Source: Coix lacryma-jobi var. lacryma-jobi
Taxonomy: Eukaryota; Streptophyta; Magnoliopsida; Poales; Poaceae
Direction of reading: 5' to 3'
Assembly: GCA_009763385.1 (NCBI GenBank)
Contig: CM019822.1
Coordinates: 7,596,127-7,660,126 of the forward strand
Length of the DNA: 64,000 nucleotides
Made by a program: the position numbers and the translations under genes. The notes beneath the pieces are model-generated. The model was not told where the DNA came from. It made no database searches and saw nothing but the letters and a program-made list of their open reading frames with translations. Below are positions 36,002-48,256 of the stretch, piece by piece. The number at the start of each line of letters is the position of its first letter. The stretch's first letter is position 1.

Positions 36002-36702
36002 TACTACTCTATAAACTATTTTGTTCCAGAGTATAATGAATATAATACTTTCTTTGTTTTATTTTGGAAAAAGAGACTATAAGGCTAACACTAAATTTCA
36101 AAGAAATTTGTGCTGTTGGCCTTCTAAAAAAGAAAAAAAATGCATTATTCTCCTCATCCCCTGTATGTTTCGTATCCATATCCTCCCCTCCTCGTGATTT
36201 CTGGATGAGCAAGTTTATCAGAAATACAGTACTACACAAGATATAGAAAATATTTGTATAACCATGCTACAAATAAAAACTACATCATATAAGTAATCAA
36301 GTCATGCGCATCGTAGGACAACAAGAAAAAGAGAGCAGCGTGTGTAGTACTGCACGGCGTACAATAACGCATCTGTTTCAAAACTGTTTATATACAATTA
36401 GTGTACGTACGATTGTAGGACAAGAAGGAAAAAAAGAGAGACGTGCGATGAATATGCAGGCATCGAGAGAGAACTCCTTTTTTTTCTTTTAGAAAATTAA
36501 TTAATAGGAACACGTATAGGAAATATGCATTATTATCAAGAAATCTGTTTGTGTACTCTTTTCTGATTCTGGACTTGAGATCGATCCAGAAAGATGCCAT
36601 ACTGTAAAAGTACAGATGGAGAGACGAACAAGAATTGGCGTGCTAATTGTTACGTAATTAGCAAAGAACATGGCAGATGAAGGAGAGGGAAAGAGAGCAA
36701 TA

Positions 36703-36704
36703 GA

Positions 36705-36732
<28 letters not shown>
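36703..36732. repeat. (GA)n microsatellite
   Basis: About a dozen GA dinucleotides just downstream (minus sense) of the small 133-codon gene. Confidence 0.9.
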
Positions 36733-36735
<3 letters not shown>

Positions 36736-36816
36736 ACATCTATACATCTCCATACGGGCTCGATCGACAACTTGGCGCATGCATGCAGCCGGTGCGCGTG
36801 ACCGCGTGAGAGCTCG

Positions 36817-37218
36817 TCAGAACCCGACGGTGACGACCGGCGCGAACGCGGTACCGAAGGCGCAGTCGGCGCCGGCGGGCCCGCGGAGGGAGCTGATGAC
36901 GGCGGCGCTCTCGAGGAGGTCGTTGATCGCCGTGGAGTAGTAGGCGCGCAGCCGCCGCAGCGTGCGCCTGTACAGCACGGCCAGCCACCGCATCCGGAGC
37001 CGCCGGATCGCGCCAAAGAGCCTCCGCTTCCCACCGAGCCTCGCCACGGCCATCTTCTTCTTCTTCCTTGGCGCCGCCGCCGCCGCATGCACCGGCGGCG
37101 ACGCTCCGGATCCACCCGCCGCTCTGGCCACCAGTCTCCGCGGCACCCGGAACATCATCGGCCGCCGCGGCACGACGCGGGCCGGCGCAATAATGAGCTG
37201 CTGGTCGTCGTCCCCCAT
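36817..37218 (-). CDS. Small basic uncharacterised protein (133 aa)
   Basis: I do not recognise a named family. One exon, ATG at 37218 with G at +4, stop at 36817. The protein has a Pro/Arg/Ala-rich first half with a KKKKM cluster (about residues 52-56), then a strongly basic helix-like stretch RRLFGAIRRLRMRWLAVLYRRTLRRLRAYY, a conserved-looking segment AINDLLESAAVISSL, and a hydrophobic C-terminus ending VTVGF. GC content is high, as in intronless grass genes. A TATA box on the same strand lies about 190 bp upstream. No transposon signature surrounds it. Cys is scarce and there is no signal peptide; nuclear or membrane-associated location are both possible. Confidence 0.65.
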   Translation of the reverse strand: MGDDDQQLIIAPARVVPRRPMMFRVPRRLVARAAGGSGASPPVHAAAAAPRKKKKMAVARLGGKRRLFGAIRRLRMRWLAVLYRRTLRRLRAYYSTAINDLLESAAVISSLRGPAGADCAFGTAFAPVVTVGF

Positions 37219-37404
37219 CAGATTCAGATCACTGCGTGGTGCGTGCTCTCCTCTCTCTCCCGCGCTTGGCTGTGTGCTTGCCCTGGCAAAGGCAAGGAGG
37301 AGGTCCGGCCAGGAGGAGGAGGAGGCTAGCTAGCTATCAGTTGAGACTTGAGAGCTAATGGACAATGGCATGTGATGACCGTGATTTGTGCGGGAGTATG
37401 AGTA

Positions 37405-37411
37405 GTTTATA
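37405..37411 (-). promoter_or_regulatory. TATA box of the 133-aa gene
   Basis: TATAAAC on the minus strand in CCTATAAACTACTC, 187 bp before the ATG, a usual spacing for a short grass 5' leader. Confidence 0.55.
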
Positions 37412-37429
37412 GGATACTGTTAATCACTT

Positions 37430-39126
37430 AAGCTTGCCGCAGAACATTGTTTATAGCGTGGGAGGCCGGTGTGGATGGCTACCCTCGCTCTCTACTCTAC
37501 TCTACTCTTGGGAAACCGGAAATGTAAGGTCAGAGAAGACGCCGTGCTAAATACTTTCTGCTGAATGCTGATAGCCTGCTATTGTTACCAGCTCAATAAG
37601 CAAGAAAACTAGAAAAATCCATCTTAATTAATTGCTTAAACAAGCAAGAGCTAGATAGTTTAATTTTTTTTCTCCGAGAAAACCTACTTTTGTTTCTTAC
37701 CGGAAACTAGATATAGGTAAAGATGTGGGTTAATCTAGGATCAGGTTGTGGTCTACATGCTAACGTGCACTGCACTGTGCACTGAACATTCAGCTTGCAG
37801 TGGGAGAGGGAAGAAGAATTTTTGCCCTGTTCTTAATAATTGTGTACGTTTACAGACAGCGACTGCCTGTGGGGCTATATAGAAAGTGAAATATAAAACT
37901 CCATGCGGACGCTACGATAGTGCATGGATATCAAATAATTTTGGTTCTCACTTCTCAGCCATTCCCAACTGCTTGATGGAGACACATCTGAACTCTGAAT
38001 TGGACAGATAACATTGGCGGTACGGTGTGACTGGTGAGCGGCAGAGCGATGCATGTCTCCTCAGCCAGCCATTGGTTTTCGATAGCCACAAATTTGTGAT
38101 CAAAAGTATGGAGCTCGCAATCGCAAAATGACACACACATCAGTACATCACGCACGATATACGGCCGCCGGACAAAAATCCATTCAGAAAATTGGTACGA
38201 AATCATACCAAGATGGGTCAACAACGGGCCAGCTGAAACGGGATCCTGTTTATCTGCGGATTATTGTCTTAATTGTACTACTACTCTCCTGTTGTGATGA
38301 TCTCGAGTCATGGGCTCATGGCACAGCATAATAGCATATGACTTGAGGAGTAAGCATGCATGAGAATTAAAGAATGGGCATGCATGCGTCAGAGCTTACC
38401 TCAGGCGGTATCGGGGCATGATGGTGCAATACAGCACACAAACTGTACATCTATACATTAGCATATAATTGATGCAATCGTTCGTAGTACCCGTTGTTTA
38501 TGATATCAACCACTAGCCAAGTCTAGAGGGTCAAAGCTTCATGCTTGTTGTATACATATATATAAAAAGAAACACATGCTTGGTCTCATCGATCTAGGAT
38601 ATGCTCTGCTTACTCCGTGTAATAAAAAAATTCAGTGATGTGCACGAAAGCTCAGGGTCATTCAGGGACCAAAAAAAAAAGATTGAAATGATCACACATG
38701 ATTTGATGATTTTTTTTTTTTGACAAGGATTTGGTGATTTTATACTTACATGTGACTGCACATAAATACAACATTTTGTTCTGAGGTCCTGTCTTTCTGA
38801 GTATACATTTTAGCCATTTGGTTGTCATAATTATGATAACATTTTTCTTACCTTATTATGCTGCAATCACGGCAGGGTATAGTTTGTGAAAGTCTGCTTG
38901 TTTACTGCAATGTAGGCGGCCACAACTTGACAGCTATGCTAGTTCTGTTCAAGAATCTCCATCCCGTGGCTGATTTGCCCCCCTTCGCCGACACAGAAGT
39001 AGACCACGCCTTGCGAGAGAGAGAATTGACCGATGTACCATACAACTTTGTAGGAGTATGATGATAGCAAGACGAGTACAAGATGCATTTTTCCACATCA
39101 ATTGCTTGGACACAAGTAGTTGCCTC
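37430..39126. other. No gene seen
   Basis: AT-rich spacer upstream of the small gene. Contains simple A and T runs near 38660-38720; no coding potential or repeat edge could be supported. Confidence 0.5.
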
Positions 39127-39493
39127 TTTTTTTTCGAACTCGTGCTTAGCACGTACTTCATTAAGGGGTAAAGGAAACAAAACACCAATTACAACCGCGA
39201 TTGAGCATGGCGAGATGCGAAAGCACAACCACAGCACACACGTACACAGGGCGTCGGCTAAACGGCGGAGCGATTAGGCTGTACTAAAAAAGGAAATGTA
39301 TTTGCGACAGAGCAAAGAGAGAAAGGCAGGACAGGCTCAGGTGATGTGGAGGAAAGCTGCCACCGCTCCAAAGCCGGCGCCAATGCAAGCAGCGAGCTCC
39401 TCAACAGCCGCCTGGATCACCTGGGAGGTGGAACTCGCCAGGCCATTGAAGACCCTCGCATTGCGCTCTTTCCAGAGATTCCAAGACACCAAC

Positions 39494-39829
39494 TGTCAAG
39501 GGCACCGAAACCCTGGCTGGCCGGACCGCGGCTACGTAGCTCGTAGCCGTCAGCCGTCTTCTCCGGTGAGGTTATACCCCTCTACCGCAGGCTTAACAGA
39601 AGAGAGGATAATTAGGATAACTTTCTTGCTTGATTCGTTTGTCTCCCGATTACAAGTACAAATAGCCAAGGACCAACCGAAATAGGAAGTCACTCCTAAA
39701 TTTTAGGAATTAAAACAACTAATCTTAACCTTCTAAACTTAGCCGCTGAAAGCCGATCCCGCGCGCTCAGCCGCGGGGCGGACATCGCGGGCGCGCCTGC
39801 GCCTGGCATAGGCCCGCCCGTACATGACA
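39494..39829 (-). mobile_element. 3' LTR of the Reina element
   Basis: TGTCAAGGG to CATGACA on the plus strand. Its core promoter reads TATTTGTA on the minus strand, where the other LTR has TATTTATA. The pol frame runs through the PPT and stops inside this LTR (39739). Confidence 0.92.
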
Positions 39830-42800
39830 TCTCTCCCCGCCTCGAAGTCCAGCTCGTCCTCGAGCTGCAAGGAAGGGAACCGGGTGCGGAGGTCGTCCAA
39901 GTCCTCCCAGGTTGCCGACTCTGGTGGCTCGCCCTGCCATTCCACCAGCACCTGGCGCACGCCCCGTGCCAGCCGTGCGCGGACCACCTTGGCCGGGGCA
40001 GGAACCACAACGTCGTGCAGGAGTGGCGGGAGCACCGGTGGGGCGGCCGGCGGAGCACCCACGAACTTCTTGAGGACGCCGACGTGGAACACATCGTGGA
40101 GGCGGGCCTCGGCTGGCAGCTGGAGCCGCACAGCTACCTCATTGACGAGCTCGGTGACCTGGTACGGCCCGACGTACCGGGGTTTGAGCTTCCCTGTAGC
40201 CGAGCGTGGGAGGGACACCACTGCTCGCTGTCGAAGACAAAGAAGAGCCCAGTCGCCGACCTGGAAGGAGACCGGCCTGTGGTGCTGGTTATAGACGCGC
40301 TTTTGAGCCGCCTGCGCTTGTTCCAGGCAGTAACGGACGTCGTCGAGGAAGGCAGCGCGCTCCTCCATCTCCTGGGCCACCGCAGCGACCCGCGTCTCGC
40401 CGGGCTCATAAGAGCGGATGGTCGGGGATCTCGGCCATACACCACCCGAAACGGCGTGTCGCGGAGAGAAGACTGGTAGGCGGTGTTGTAAGTGTACTCC
40501 GCCCATGGCAGCCAACGGAGCCACTGTCGGGGGCGGTCGCCGGTGAAGCAGCGCAGGTACATGACGATGACGCGATTGGCGGCCTCGGTCTGGCCGTCCG
40601 TCTGCGAGTGGAAGGCCGATGACATGTATAGCTTTGTCCCGGTGAGCCGCATGAGTTCCTGCCAGAACGCCGAGGTGAACACCGGATTGCGGTTGGAGAC
40701 GATGGACTGCGGGACGCCGTGGAGGCGAACGATGTCGGCGAAGAAAACTTGGGCGACGGTCTCCGCGGTGTAGGGATGGGCGAGCGGGATGAAGTGGCAA
40801 TACTTGCTGAAGCGATCCACGACGGAGAGGATGACCGTCTTGCCCTGCACCTTGGGCAGCGCCTCGATGAAATCGATGCCAATGTCCGCCCACACCGCCA
40901 ACGGCACCGGCAAGGGTTGAAGTAGACCGGCCGGCCGGAGGTGATCGGACTTATACTGTTGGCAGGTGGCGCACGCCTTCACGAAGTCCTGCACCAAACG
41001 ACGCATGTTGGGAAAATGGAAGTCCCGCCTGAGCCGGTGGAGGGTGCGGTGGATGCCCTCATGGCCGTCATTGTGGACCGCGGCCACAATCTCCTGCAGC
41101 AGGGGCAACGCCGGGGGAATGTACAGGCGGCCGTCGAAGGCGACCATGCTGTCCACCAGCGTCTAGGGAGCCGCGCGGGTGCCCGCCTGAACGTCCTCAT
41201 GGATGGCGACGAGGACGGGGTCTGTAGCCTGAGCGTGGCAGAGGCGTTCGATGAAGTCGAAATGGGACGCCGAGATGGCCAGCACCTCACCCTCTTCATT
41301 ATCGCGGCGGGAGAGTGCGTCCGCGACGACGTTGGTGGCGCCCGACCGGTACTCCACCGAGAAGTCAAAGCCCAAGAGCTTGCCGACCCAGTGGTGTTGA
41401 GGGATCGTGGCGAGGCGCTGGTCGAGGAGGTACTTGAGGCTGTAGTGATCGATCTTGACAACGAAGCGCCGCCCCCACAGATACGGCCGCCAGTGCCGCA
41501 CAGCCTGCACGAGACCAATGAGCTCGCGTTAGTAGGCGGCCAGCGAGCGGTGGCGAGGCGCCACAGGCCGACTGAAGAAAGCCACCAGGTGGCCCTCCTG
41601 GACCAGGACCGCGCCGAAGCCGAACGTGGACGCGTCACACTCGACGGTGAACAGCTTGGCGAAGTCGGGCATGGCGAGGATAGGAGCGGACGTGACTGCG
41701 GCCTTGAGTGCCGAGAATGCCGCGATCGCCGCATCGTCCCAGGTGAAGCCCTCGTTCTTGAGAAGAGCCGACAGGGGAGCCGCGATCGCCCCGTAGTTGT
41801 GGACGAACTTGCGGTAGTATCCGGCGAGGCCGAGGAAGCCACGCACGGCCCGGGGGGAGCGGGGGGCCGGCCAATCATGGATCGCCTGCACCTTGGCCGG
41901 GTCCATGGCCACGCTGCCGCGGAGATGACATGACCGAGGTAGGAGACTGAGGGGGCACCAAAGGAACACTTGGAGCGCTTAACGAACAGCTGGTGACGGT
42001 GAAGCTCGTCCAGCATGGCCCGGAGATGTCGTAGATGATCAGCCCAGGTCTTGCTGTAAATCAAGATGTCGTCAAAAAATACCAAGACGAAGCGGCGCAG
42101 GAACGACCGGAGGACATCGTTCATCAATGCTTGGAACGTCGCCGGAGCGTTGCACAACCTGAACGCCATCACCAAGAACTCGTACAGGCCGTCGTGGGTG
42201 TGGAACACCGTCTTGTGTACGTCCTCCGGGCGCATGCGCACCTGGTGGTACCCGGACCGGAGGTCGAGCTTGGAGAAGAACTTGGCGCCATGGAGCTCGT
42301 CGACCACCGGGATCGGAAAGGCGTCCTTGACGGTGAGCGCATTGAGCGCCCGGTAGTCGACGCAGAAGCGCCACGAGCCATCGGGCTTCTTGACGAGGAG
42401 GACAGGCGACGAGAATGGTGAGTCGCTGCGGCGGACTATCCCTTGCTCGATCATGGCGGCACACTGCCGCTCCAGCTCGTCCTTGTGCACGGCGGGGTAC
42501 CGGTAGGGGCGGACGGCCACCGGTTGGGCGTCGGCCTTGAGCGTGATGCGGTGGTCGTGCGCACGTTTGGGGGGCAGGTCGACGGGGTCCGCGAAGAGCC
42601 CCCCAAACGAGAGCAGCAGCGCCTCGAGGAGAGAGTCCATCGCAGAGGCGCCGCCCAAGGCCGGAACTGACGGGGTGCCGACGCCGGTCCAGGAGACCGG
42701 GTGTCCCTGGTGATGGAAGGACATGCATCGGCTGCCAAGGTCCAAAACGATGGGGCCCAACGCGCCAAGCCACCGGGTGCCGAGGACGACGTCGTACCCG

Positions 42801-43305
42801 GCCAGCGACATGACGTATAGGTCGGCCGGGAACGCCGCGCCGTCGATGAGCAGTGGCGCGTCGCGGATGACGCCGGCACAGGTGACCCGCTCGCCATTAG
42901 CGACCAGGGCAGTGAGGCGGGGCCGTTGGCGGAGGGGCAGCCCGGAGCGTCGTGCCGCTGCTTCGGAGATGAAGTTGTGCGTGCTGCCGGAGTCCAGGAG
43001 GGCGACGAGGGACGCGACACCCAGAGCCACGACGATCTGCATAGTACCGGCCATGGGGACCCCGGCCACCGCCTACAGGGAGAAACAGGGAGCCTCGGCC
43101 TCGGGCTCAGCCTCGCCGGCGGCGTCCGTGCCGTCGTCGATTTCCACCCCCCCCTCGACGAAGAAAATGCGCCTGCAAAAGCGATTGTGGTCACGGGAAT
43201 ATTTCTCGTTACAATTAAACAGAGGCCCAGACGACGTCGCTCCGCCATCTCCTCCGGAGTGAGGCGGCGCTGGTTGCCCTCACCGCGGCCCTGCTGGGCG
43301 GCCGC
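39739..43305 (-). pseudogene. Reina pol: protease, RT, RNase H, integrase, chromodomain
   Basis: Domains in order on the minus strand: zinc knuckle remnant (about 43200), protease DSGSTHNFI (about 42990), RT (DYRALNALT, LDLRSGYHQ, FFDDILIYS), RNase H (VECDASTFGFGAVL, about 41640), integrase zinc-binding and core (GHEGIHRT, IDFIEALP, FHSQTDGQTE), and a chromodomain (QVLVEWQG, ATWEDL, FPSLQLEDEL). Lesions: a frameshift near 41930, TAG at 41529 and at 41163, and a frameshift near 40440. The integrase motif normally SDRDP reads SNRNP, replacing a DDE catalytic Asp by Asn. RT has MAFRLCNAP where Gly is usual at the fourth position. The element cannot be autonomous. Confidence 0.9.
39830..39843 (-). 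other. Polypurine tract of the Reina element
   Basis: GAGGCGGGGAGAGA on the minus strand directly before the 3' LTR. Confidence 0.8.
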
Positions 43306-43646
43306 TGTGACGGAACGACCCTAATCCCATGGCCCACGTGTCCCTGTCAACCTCTGACAGCCGAACTCATGTTCCATGTGATTAAGACATGTTCGCCACC
43401 GGGCTACATCAGTGCCCAATGTCCGCAGGATCATCTCACAATTCGGTTACAGCATTGCATACTTTTACAAATAACATCGGAATAAAGAGCGGAAGACTTA
43501 AATAACATTAGTTTTACAAATCAGGGTTCCAAATAGAAATTAAGGTGCAGTTATTACAAACCAAGTTCTGATAATAGAAATAGACAAAGGCAACGTAGTG
43601 GAGAACAACAAAGATACTTATAATCACCCAGCCCGAGGGTGTATAA

Positions 43647-43726
43647 CTATTCTTCGGCCTCATCGGCCTCTTCCTGGACGATGGTCACGCAGCAGGGTGC
43701 AAGACACATTGGAGACTCTGTCATAC
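43647..43726 (-). other. Conserved acidic short exon candidate in LTR F
   Basis: Directly after a CTGCAG acceptor on the minus strand, an open frame reads MTESPMCLAPCCVTIVQEE, then acidic residues and TAG at 43647. A matching frame exists in the LTR at 49972. Function unknown; it may belong to a spliced LTR leader transcript. Confidence 0.5.
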
Positions 43727-45499
43727 CTGCAGCATGGGTAACAAACTCTGAGTACTGGGGTACTCAACAAGACTTACCCGACTAAGAAAAAGGGAGAAGA
43801 CTCAGGAATGAGAGGCATAGGGTAGTCAAGGTAAGGTTTAAGCAAGATCAAGTATTTTGCAGAAAAGCATTTTTGTAAACCTTATTTTATTTTGGAAAGA
43901 TTCAGTATTCCTCAATTCTTCATCGTTCATGATTCATTTTACATTTCAAAACATACCTAGTTGAGAACCACTCTCCGTTGACAGTCAGTGGACCAAGTCT
44001 CCATAACCGAGGAGCAACGTTAATCCAGATAAATAATACTCAGCTGAGGATCCCTATCCACACTGCATATGTAGCACCCAAGCTTGCATATGCCAACTCG
44101 TCTACCACGATTCCTCCAAGATTGGGTCCGGTCCTACGCCACCCGGAAGTACAGTACACCACTCCTATCCAGGTACGACGACCACGTGGGTACATGCTAC
44201 TTCCGCCATATCTCCACTCCCAGTGCGCGGTTGTCGGTCCAATAAAGGATTCCTCGGAGCCAGAGCTTTCCGAAGTATGTGAATAGTTACAAGTCTTGAC
44301 CAGCAGGCCCCCATACGGATGGTCCCTAAAGTTTTTCCGTCAGCAACAAGCACCTCGGGACTCTAACCCAAGAGTACAGGTCCTGTCGGTTTTTCAACCC
44401 TGTCCCGGTCGGTGTCAACTGTTGAGTCCCGGACTACAACATGACGGCACCGTACGCGCGGACAACCTCTTCTCGACAATGACCACATGCTAGCTAGGCA
44501 AGCAGTCATCGAACGGGAAGTAAAGCCAAATTCCCATAAAGATTCTTTCAGTGATCACACTTTTGAAAATGACATTTTATTGCAAAGTCTAATTCAATAA
44601 GCATTGCTAAGCATTTTTCAAATACTTTTGAAAAGCAGGTATCGGGTGTATCACTGGTCAAGGTGGATAGTGCATCAATTAGGATAGCACACAACTCCTA
44701 TAAACCTAATGCAATAATTTAACTCAAAAGCATTTAAGGAAATCATTTTATAAATTCAAGGAAATGGGTTAAATGCACCGGGGCTTGCCTTGAAGAGCAA
44801 AGAGGGCAGGCTCGAGGGCGGCAGGGCAGTTGTCGGAGCTCGGGGTAGCCTCAAGGACAGGTTCGTCAGCGGCTGCCTCGATCTTGACGCCTTCTTCGGT
44901 GACTATACGAATGCAATGATGCATGCTCATGAGTATGCTAGCATGAACAATGCAACACAGGGCATACAACATGAACCTTAATCACCTTTTCTGTTTTTCT
45001 TAATTATTTAAAAAGGTCATTTTATGCAGTTGCTCCAAAAATTACCAAATTAATCACATAAGTTCATTATGGTGTAGATAGATGGCAAAATAAATTTCAT
45101 AATTTTTGGAGGTCATTAAGGTGCTCAAATAAAATCAGACATTAATTAACAAAAGGCACTATTTAACAATTAAAGATAAATGCTCAAAAAATCAACTTGT
45201 TCCAAAATACTTCAAAATTTCACCAGAGACTAAACATGGCATAGGAAGCTCACAAAAATTTATCTCATGATTTTTGGAGTTATAAAAGATTTTCTAAAAA
45301 TCCAAAACCATCCATTTATTAATTAAAAGAGGGATTTTACATTTTCAAATTCTTGCAGAAAAGTCAAGTTTCATATTTTTCTAAAATACTACAAGGTATA
45401 AAGAGTTAACTGTAAAAATTTCAGAATTTTTGGAGCAACACAGAAAATCATACAAAAAGATGAAATAACAAGACTATTCATATTTTTGAAAAGGAAAAG

Positions 45500-45860
45500 A
45501 GCACTGAGCTCGAGTCGGAGTGGGTTCGACGTCGAGGCTCGAGGCTCGAGGCTCGGCTGGGAAAACAGAGGCTGGACTCACCGAGAGTCAGAGGCAAGGC
45601 TCGACGAGGCGGATGGAAAAGAGGGCTCGACGGGCGAGGCCTCGGCGGTGTTCTCTTGCGGCTAGCCTCTCGAGGGTGGCCTCGGCTCACTCGAGGCTTG
45701 AGGCTCGGTGGTAGTTGCGATTCGCCCGAGGCTGAGGTTAGTCTCGGCTGCTTCGAGGGGCGGGGTTCGAGGATGTGCTCGAGGGTGTGGCTCGGGAACG
45801 TGCTCGAGGGTAGTGCGATTCGCCCGAGGCTTGGGGCTCGATACGGTCGAGGGTGCGGCT
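45500..45860. repeat. CTCGAGG / CGCCCGAGG word array in LTR F
   Basis: Irregular repeats of CGAGGCTCGAGG, GCTCGAGGGT and TTCGCCCGAGGCT. Many contain CTCG and CGAG arms in close inverted order. Similar words occur at 52135-52300 and 58459-58945 in other LTRs. Confidence 0.6.
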
Positions 45861-47357
45861 CGAGGAAGGAGACGACTGCGGCGGCACTCCGGCGATCCGG
45901 CGACCCTGTACACCAGGCACGGCCACCAGTAGCCGGTTAGGGGCGCAAGAAGGCAAGGAAGATGAAGCAGGGGTCGGGGAGGAAAGATCACGGCCGGGGA
46001 GAGAGTATTTCTCAATCCCGTGCTCACCGGTGTTTCGCCGGAGTTTGGGAAGATGGGGTTACGCCGGGCGATTGGAGGCGGCGGAGGTAAAATTGAGGGG
46101 CTGGGAAGCTTCGCGAGCTCAAGGCGGAGCTTCTGGGCTAGGTGGTGGAGCGGCGGAGACTCTGGAGTGAGCTGGCCACGGTGGCAGGGTGAGTGCGGAG
46201 CTCCGGCCACCGGCGGGCCTTTTATAGCCGCGGCCAGGGGCCGATAGAGAGCGCGCGGGGGTGGATAAGAATGCCCGTGGCGCGTGCTATCGATCTCATG
46301 ATGAAGAAGGGACGGAAATCAGTTTGGGACCCGGGCGTCGTGCTTGCCGGCGACGGCCACGCGGCGGCGACGTCGGGGAGCAGTGGGGGACGGGGGCGGA
46401 GGTCAGCGCTTGCGCGTGCGGATGCGGAATGATGGCGCGGACAGCGGCGGCAGGTTGGAGGCAGGCGAGTAGCTGCCAGGCGCGTGGCGCACGCGGCGCC
46501 GGCGAGCTGCCATGACCGGCCCCCCTGGCCCTAGGTAGAAGATGAACAGGGCTAGGGTGTAGGGTTTGACTTTCTGTATTTTACAAATTTCTCCCAAAAA
46601 TTAAACTGAGCAGCAAAAACTCAAAATACCAAAGTTGTGCAGAAAAAGGAGATCTACAACTTTGTCAGAAAGAATATTTTCAAATTCCAAACAGTTTTTG
46701 AATTATATTCGAAAACAGAAAAGGGAACACTTTTGGGATTTGAATAAATTCAAAATTACTTTTGATTTTATATAGAAACTTGAAAATCTGCAAATATGAA
46801 AGTTATTCCTTTTGTCAAAACCTATAACTTTGCTAATATACACTTTTTCGGAAACTCATTAGTTTTTTAATTAATTTTGAAAACTGAAAAGGGGACAAAA
46901 ACTGGAATTTGAATGAATTTGAAATTACTTCAAACTTTGTATAGAAACTTGAAAATTTGTAAACACCAAAGTTGTTCCTCTTGACAAGATCTACAACTTA
47001 GGTTTTTGGACCAAGTCCAAATTTTGAATATTTTTTAAATTATTAAAAGAGGGGTAAAAACTAGGGTTTGGAAATTAGGGTTTTTCAAAAGGACTTTGAA
47101 ATCTGATTTGTCGTTTTGGGTTTTTGAACAACACAACAAAGCTTCAAGACACAAAACTGAACAAGAATTAAACAAGGCTAGACACAGAGGTGAAATTACC
47201 ATTTTTGCCCTTATAGGAAGATTTGGGCATTTAGGGTTTTTGAAAAGAGATTGCTACACAAGTACTAAGCAAACATAAATGCAAGGCAAGAATGATTAAT
47301 GACTAAAGATGATGACATGTCAGGTTAATTACATTTTTAAACACCCGAGGTGTTACA

Positions 47358-48131
47358 GCCGTCGGGGCCGCAGGCAGCGCCAGCAGCTGCTGGGGCAGTG
47401 GCAAGGTAGCCCGGGGTGCGGGCGCTTGAAGGAGACCCCGCGCGGGTGCCCGCGGAGGAGGCGGCGCCTGTCGATCGGCCTCCATCAACTCCACCTGGCG
47501 CGCAAGGCTTATGGCCGCCACGAGCGTCTCCGAGTTGTGGACGCGGACGGCGTGGCTGAGGGGCGGCAGGAGACCGCCGGTGAAGAGTTGAACCCGCTGC
47601 GCCTCTTCCAGGTGGCCAGCACGCGGCAGGAGAGCCTGGAACCGGTTGGAGTATTCCTCGACGGTGCCAGTCCGCCGGCACTCGGCCAACTCGAACAGGG
47701 GAGCCGATCGGAGAGGAGGACGAAACCGCAGATTGAGGAGATCCTTGAAGTGCGTCCACGTCGGTGTGCCCTTGTCCTCCTGGAGCTGGACGTACCAGAG
47801 CTGCGCGACGTCCTCCAGATGGTAGGAGGCCATCCACACGCGTTCCTCGGCCATGGTGCGCTGCTGCCGGAAGTACGATTTGCATTTGTTGATGAAGAGC
47901 ATCGGATCGGACTTGCCATCGTAGCGCGGGAAGTCCAATTTCTGAAATTTGTGGGGGGGGGGGGGGGGGGCGATCGAGATCGCGCGGACCTTTCGGGCGG
48001 CGGCCGTCGCCGCTGTCCGCCGAGGAGGCGGACTTTTCCTTCAGGGCTGCCATGTCTGCCTTCATGGTAGTCAGCTCGGTGGTGAGGGACTTCAGGGACT
48101 CCAACACATCGGCGATAGTGGGCTCGACCAT
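47358..48131 (-). pseudogene. Reina gag, frameshifted and split
   Basis: ATG at 48131. An N-terminal coiled coil (TTELTTMKADMAALKEK) precedes a run of 18 C (47953-47970, prolines) where the frame shifts. Then follows the Ty3 gag core: LDFPRYDGKSDPMLFINKC, WYVQLQEDKG, FELAECRRTGTVEEYSNRF. The frame meets the nested LTR at 47357. The zinc-knuckle piece (CNCNE-like, with RDHN and a Cys) lies on the far side near 43200 and has its own one-base shift. Confidence 0.82.
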
Positions 48132-48242
48132 GGCTGGCGGCGGCGCGGCAGAAATGGCGGGCGATTGGGGTGACGGCGGTGGGCTGTGGTGGGCGGCTGC
48201 TGTGGAGGACTGCGCGGAGCGAGAGGGCGAGGATCGACGTGA

Positions 48243-48253
48243 CCGTGATACCA
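48243..48253 (-). other. Primer-binding site of the Reina element
   Basis: TGGTATCACGG on the minus strand, three bases inside the 5' LTR; close to the initiator-methionine tRNA complement. Confidence 0.75.
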
Positions 48254-48256
48254 GGT

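Larger units (their letters stand above)
43306..47357 (-). mobile_element. Solo LTR (element F), Tekay-like, nested in Reina
   Basis: Plus-strand ends TGTGACGGAACGACC at 43306 and GAGGTGTTACA at 47357; flanks GCCGC (43301-43305) and GCCGT (47358-47362) are a 5-bp duplication with one C/T change. 4052 bp, no retroviral domain. On the minus strand it starts TGTAACACC, as does the solo LTR at 7298. A GC-rich block (45500-46520) is full of CTCGAGG and CGCCCGAGG words. It shares ends and layout with the LTR at 49972. Clade from recalled LTR form. Confidence 0.85.

Noticed and set aside
40206..41933. Long plus-strand open frames, up to 330 codons
   Set aside because: Antisense shadows of the GC-rich Reina pol gene, whose minus-strand frames carry clear RT, RNase H and integrase motifs.
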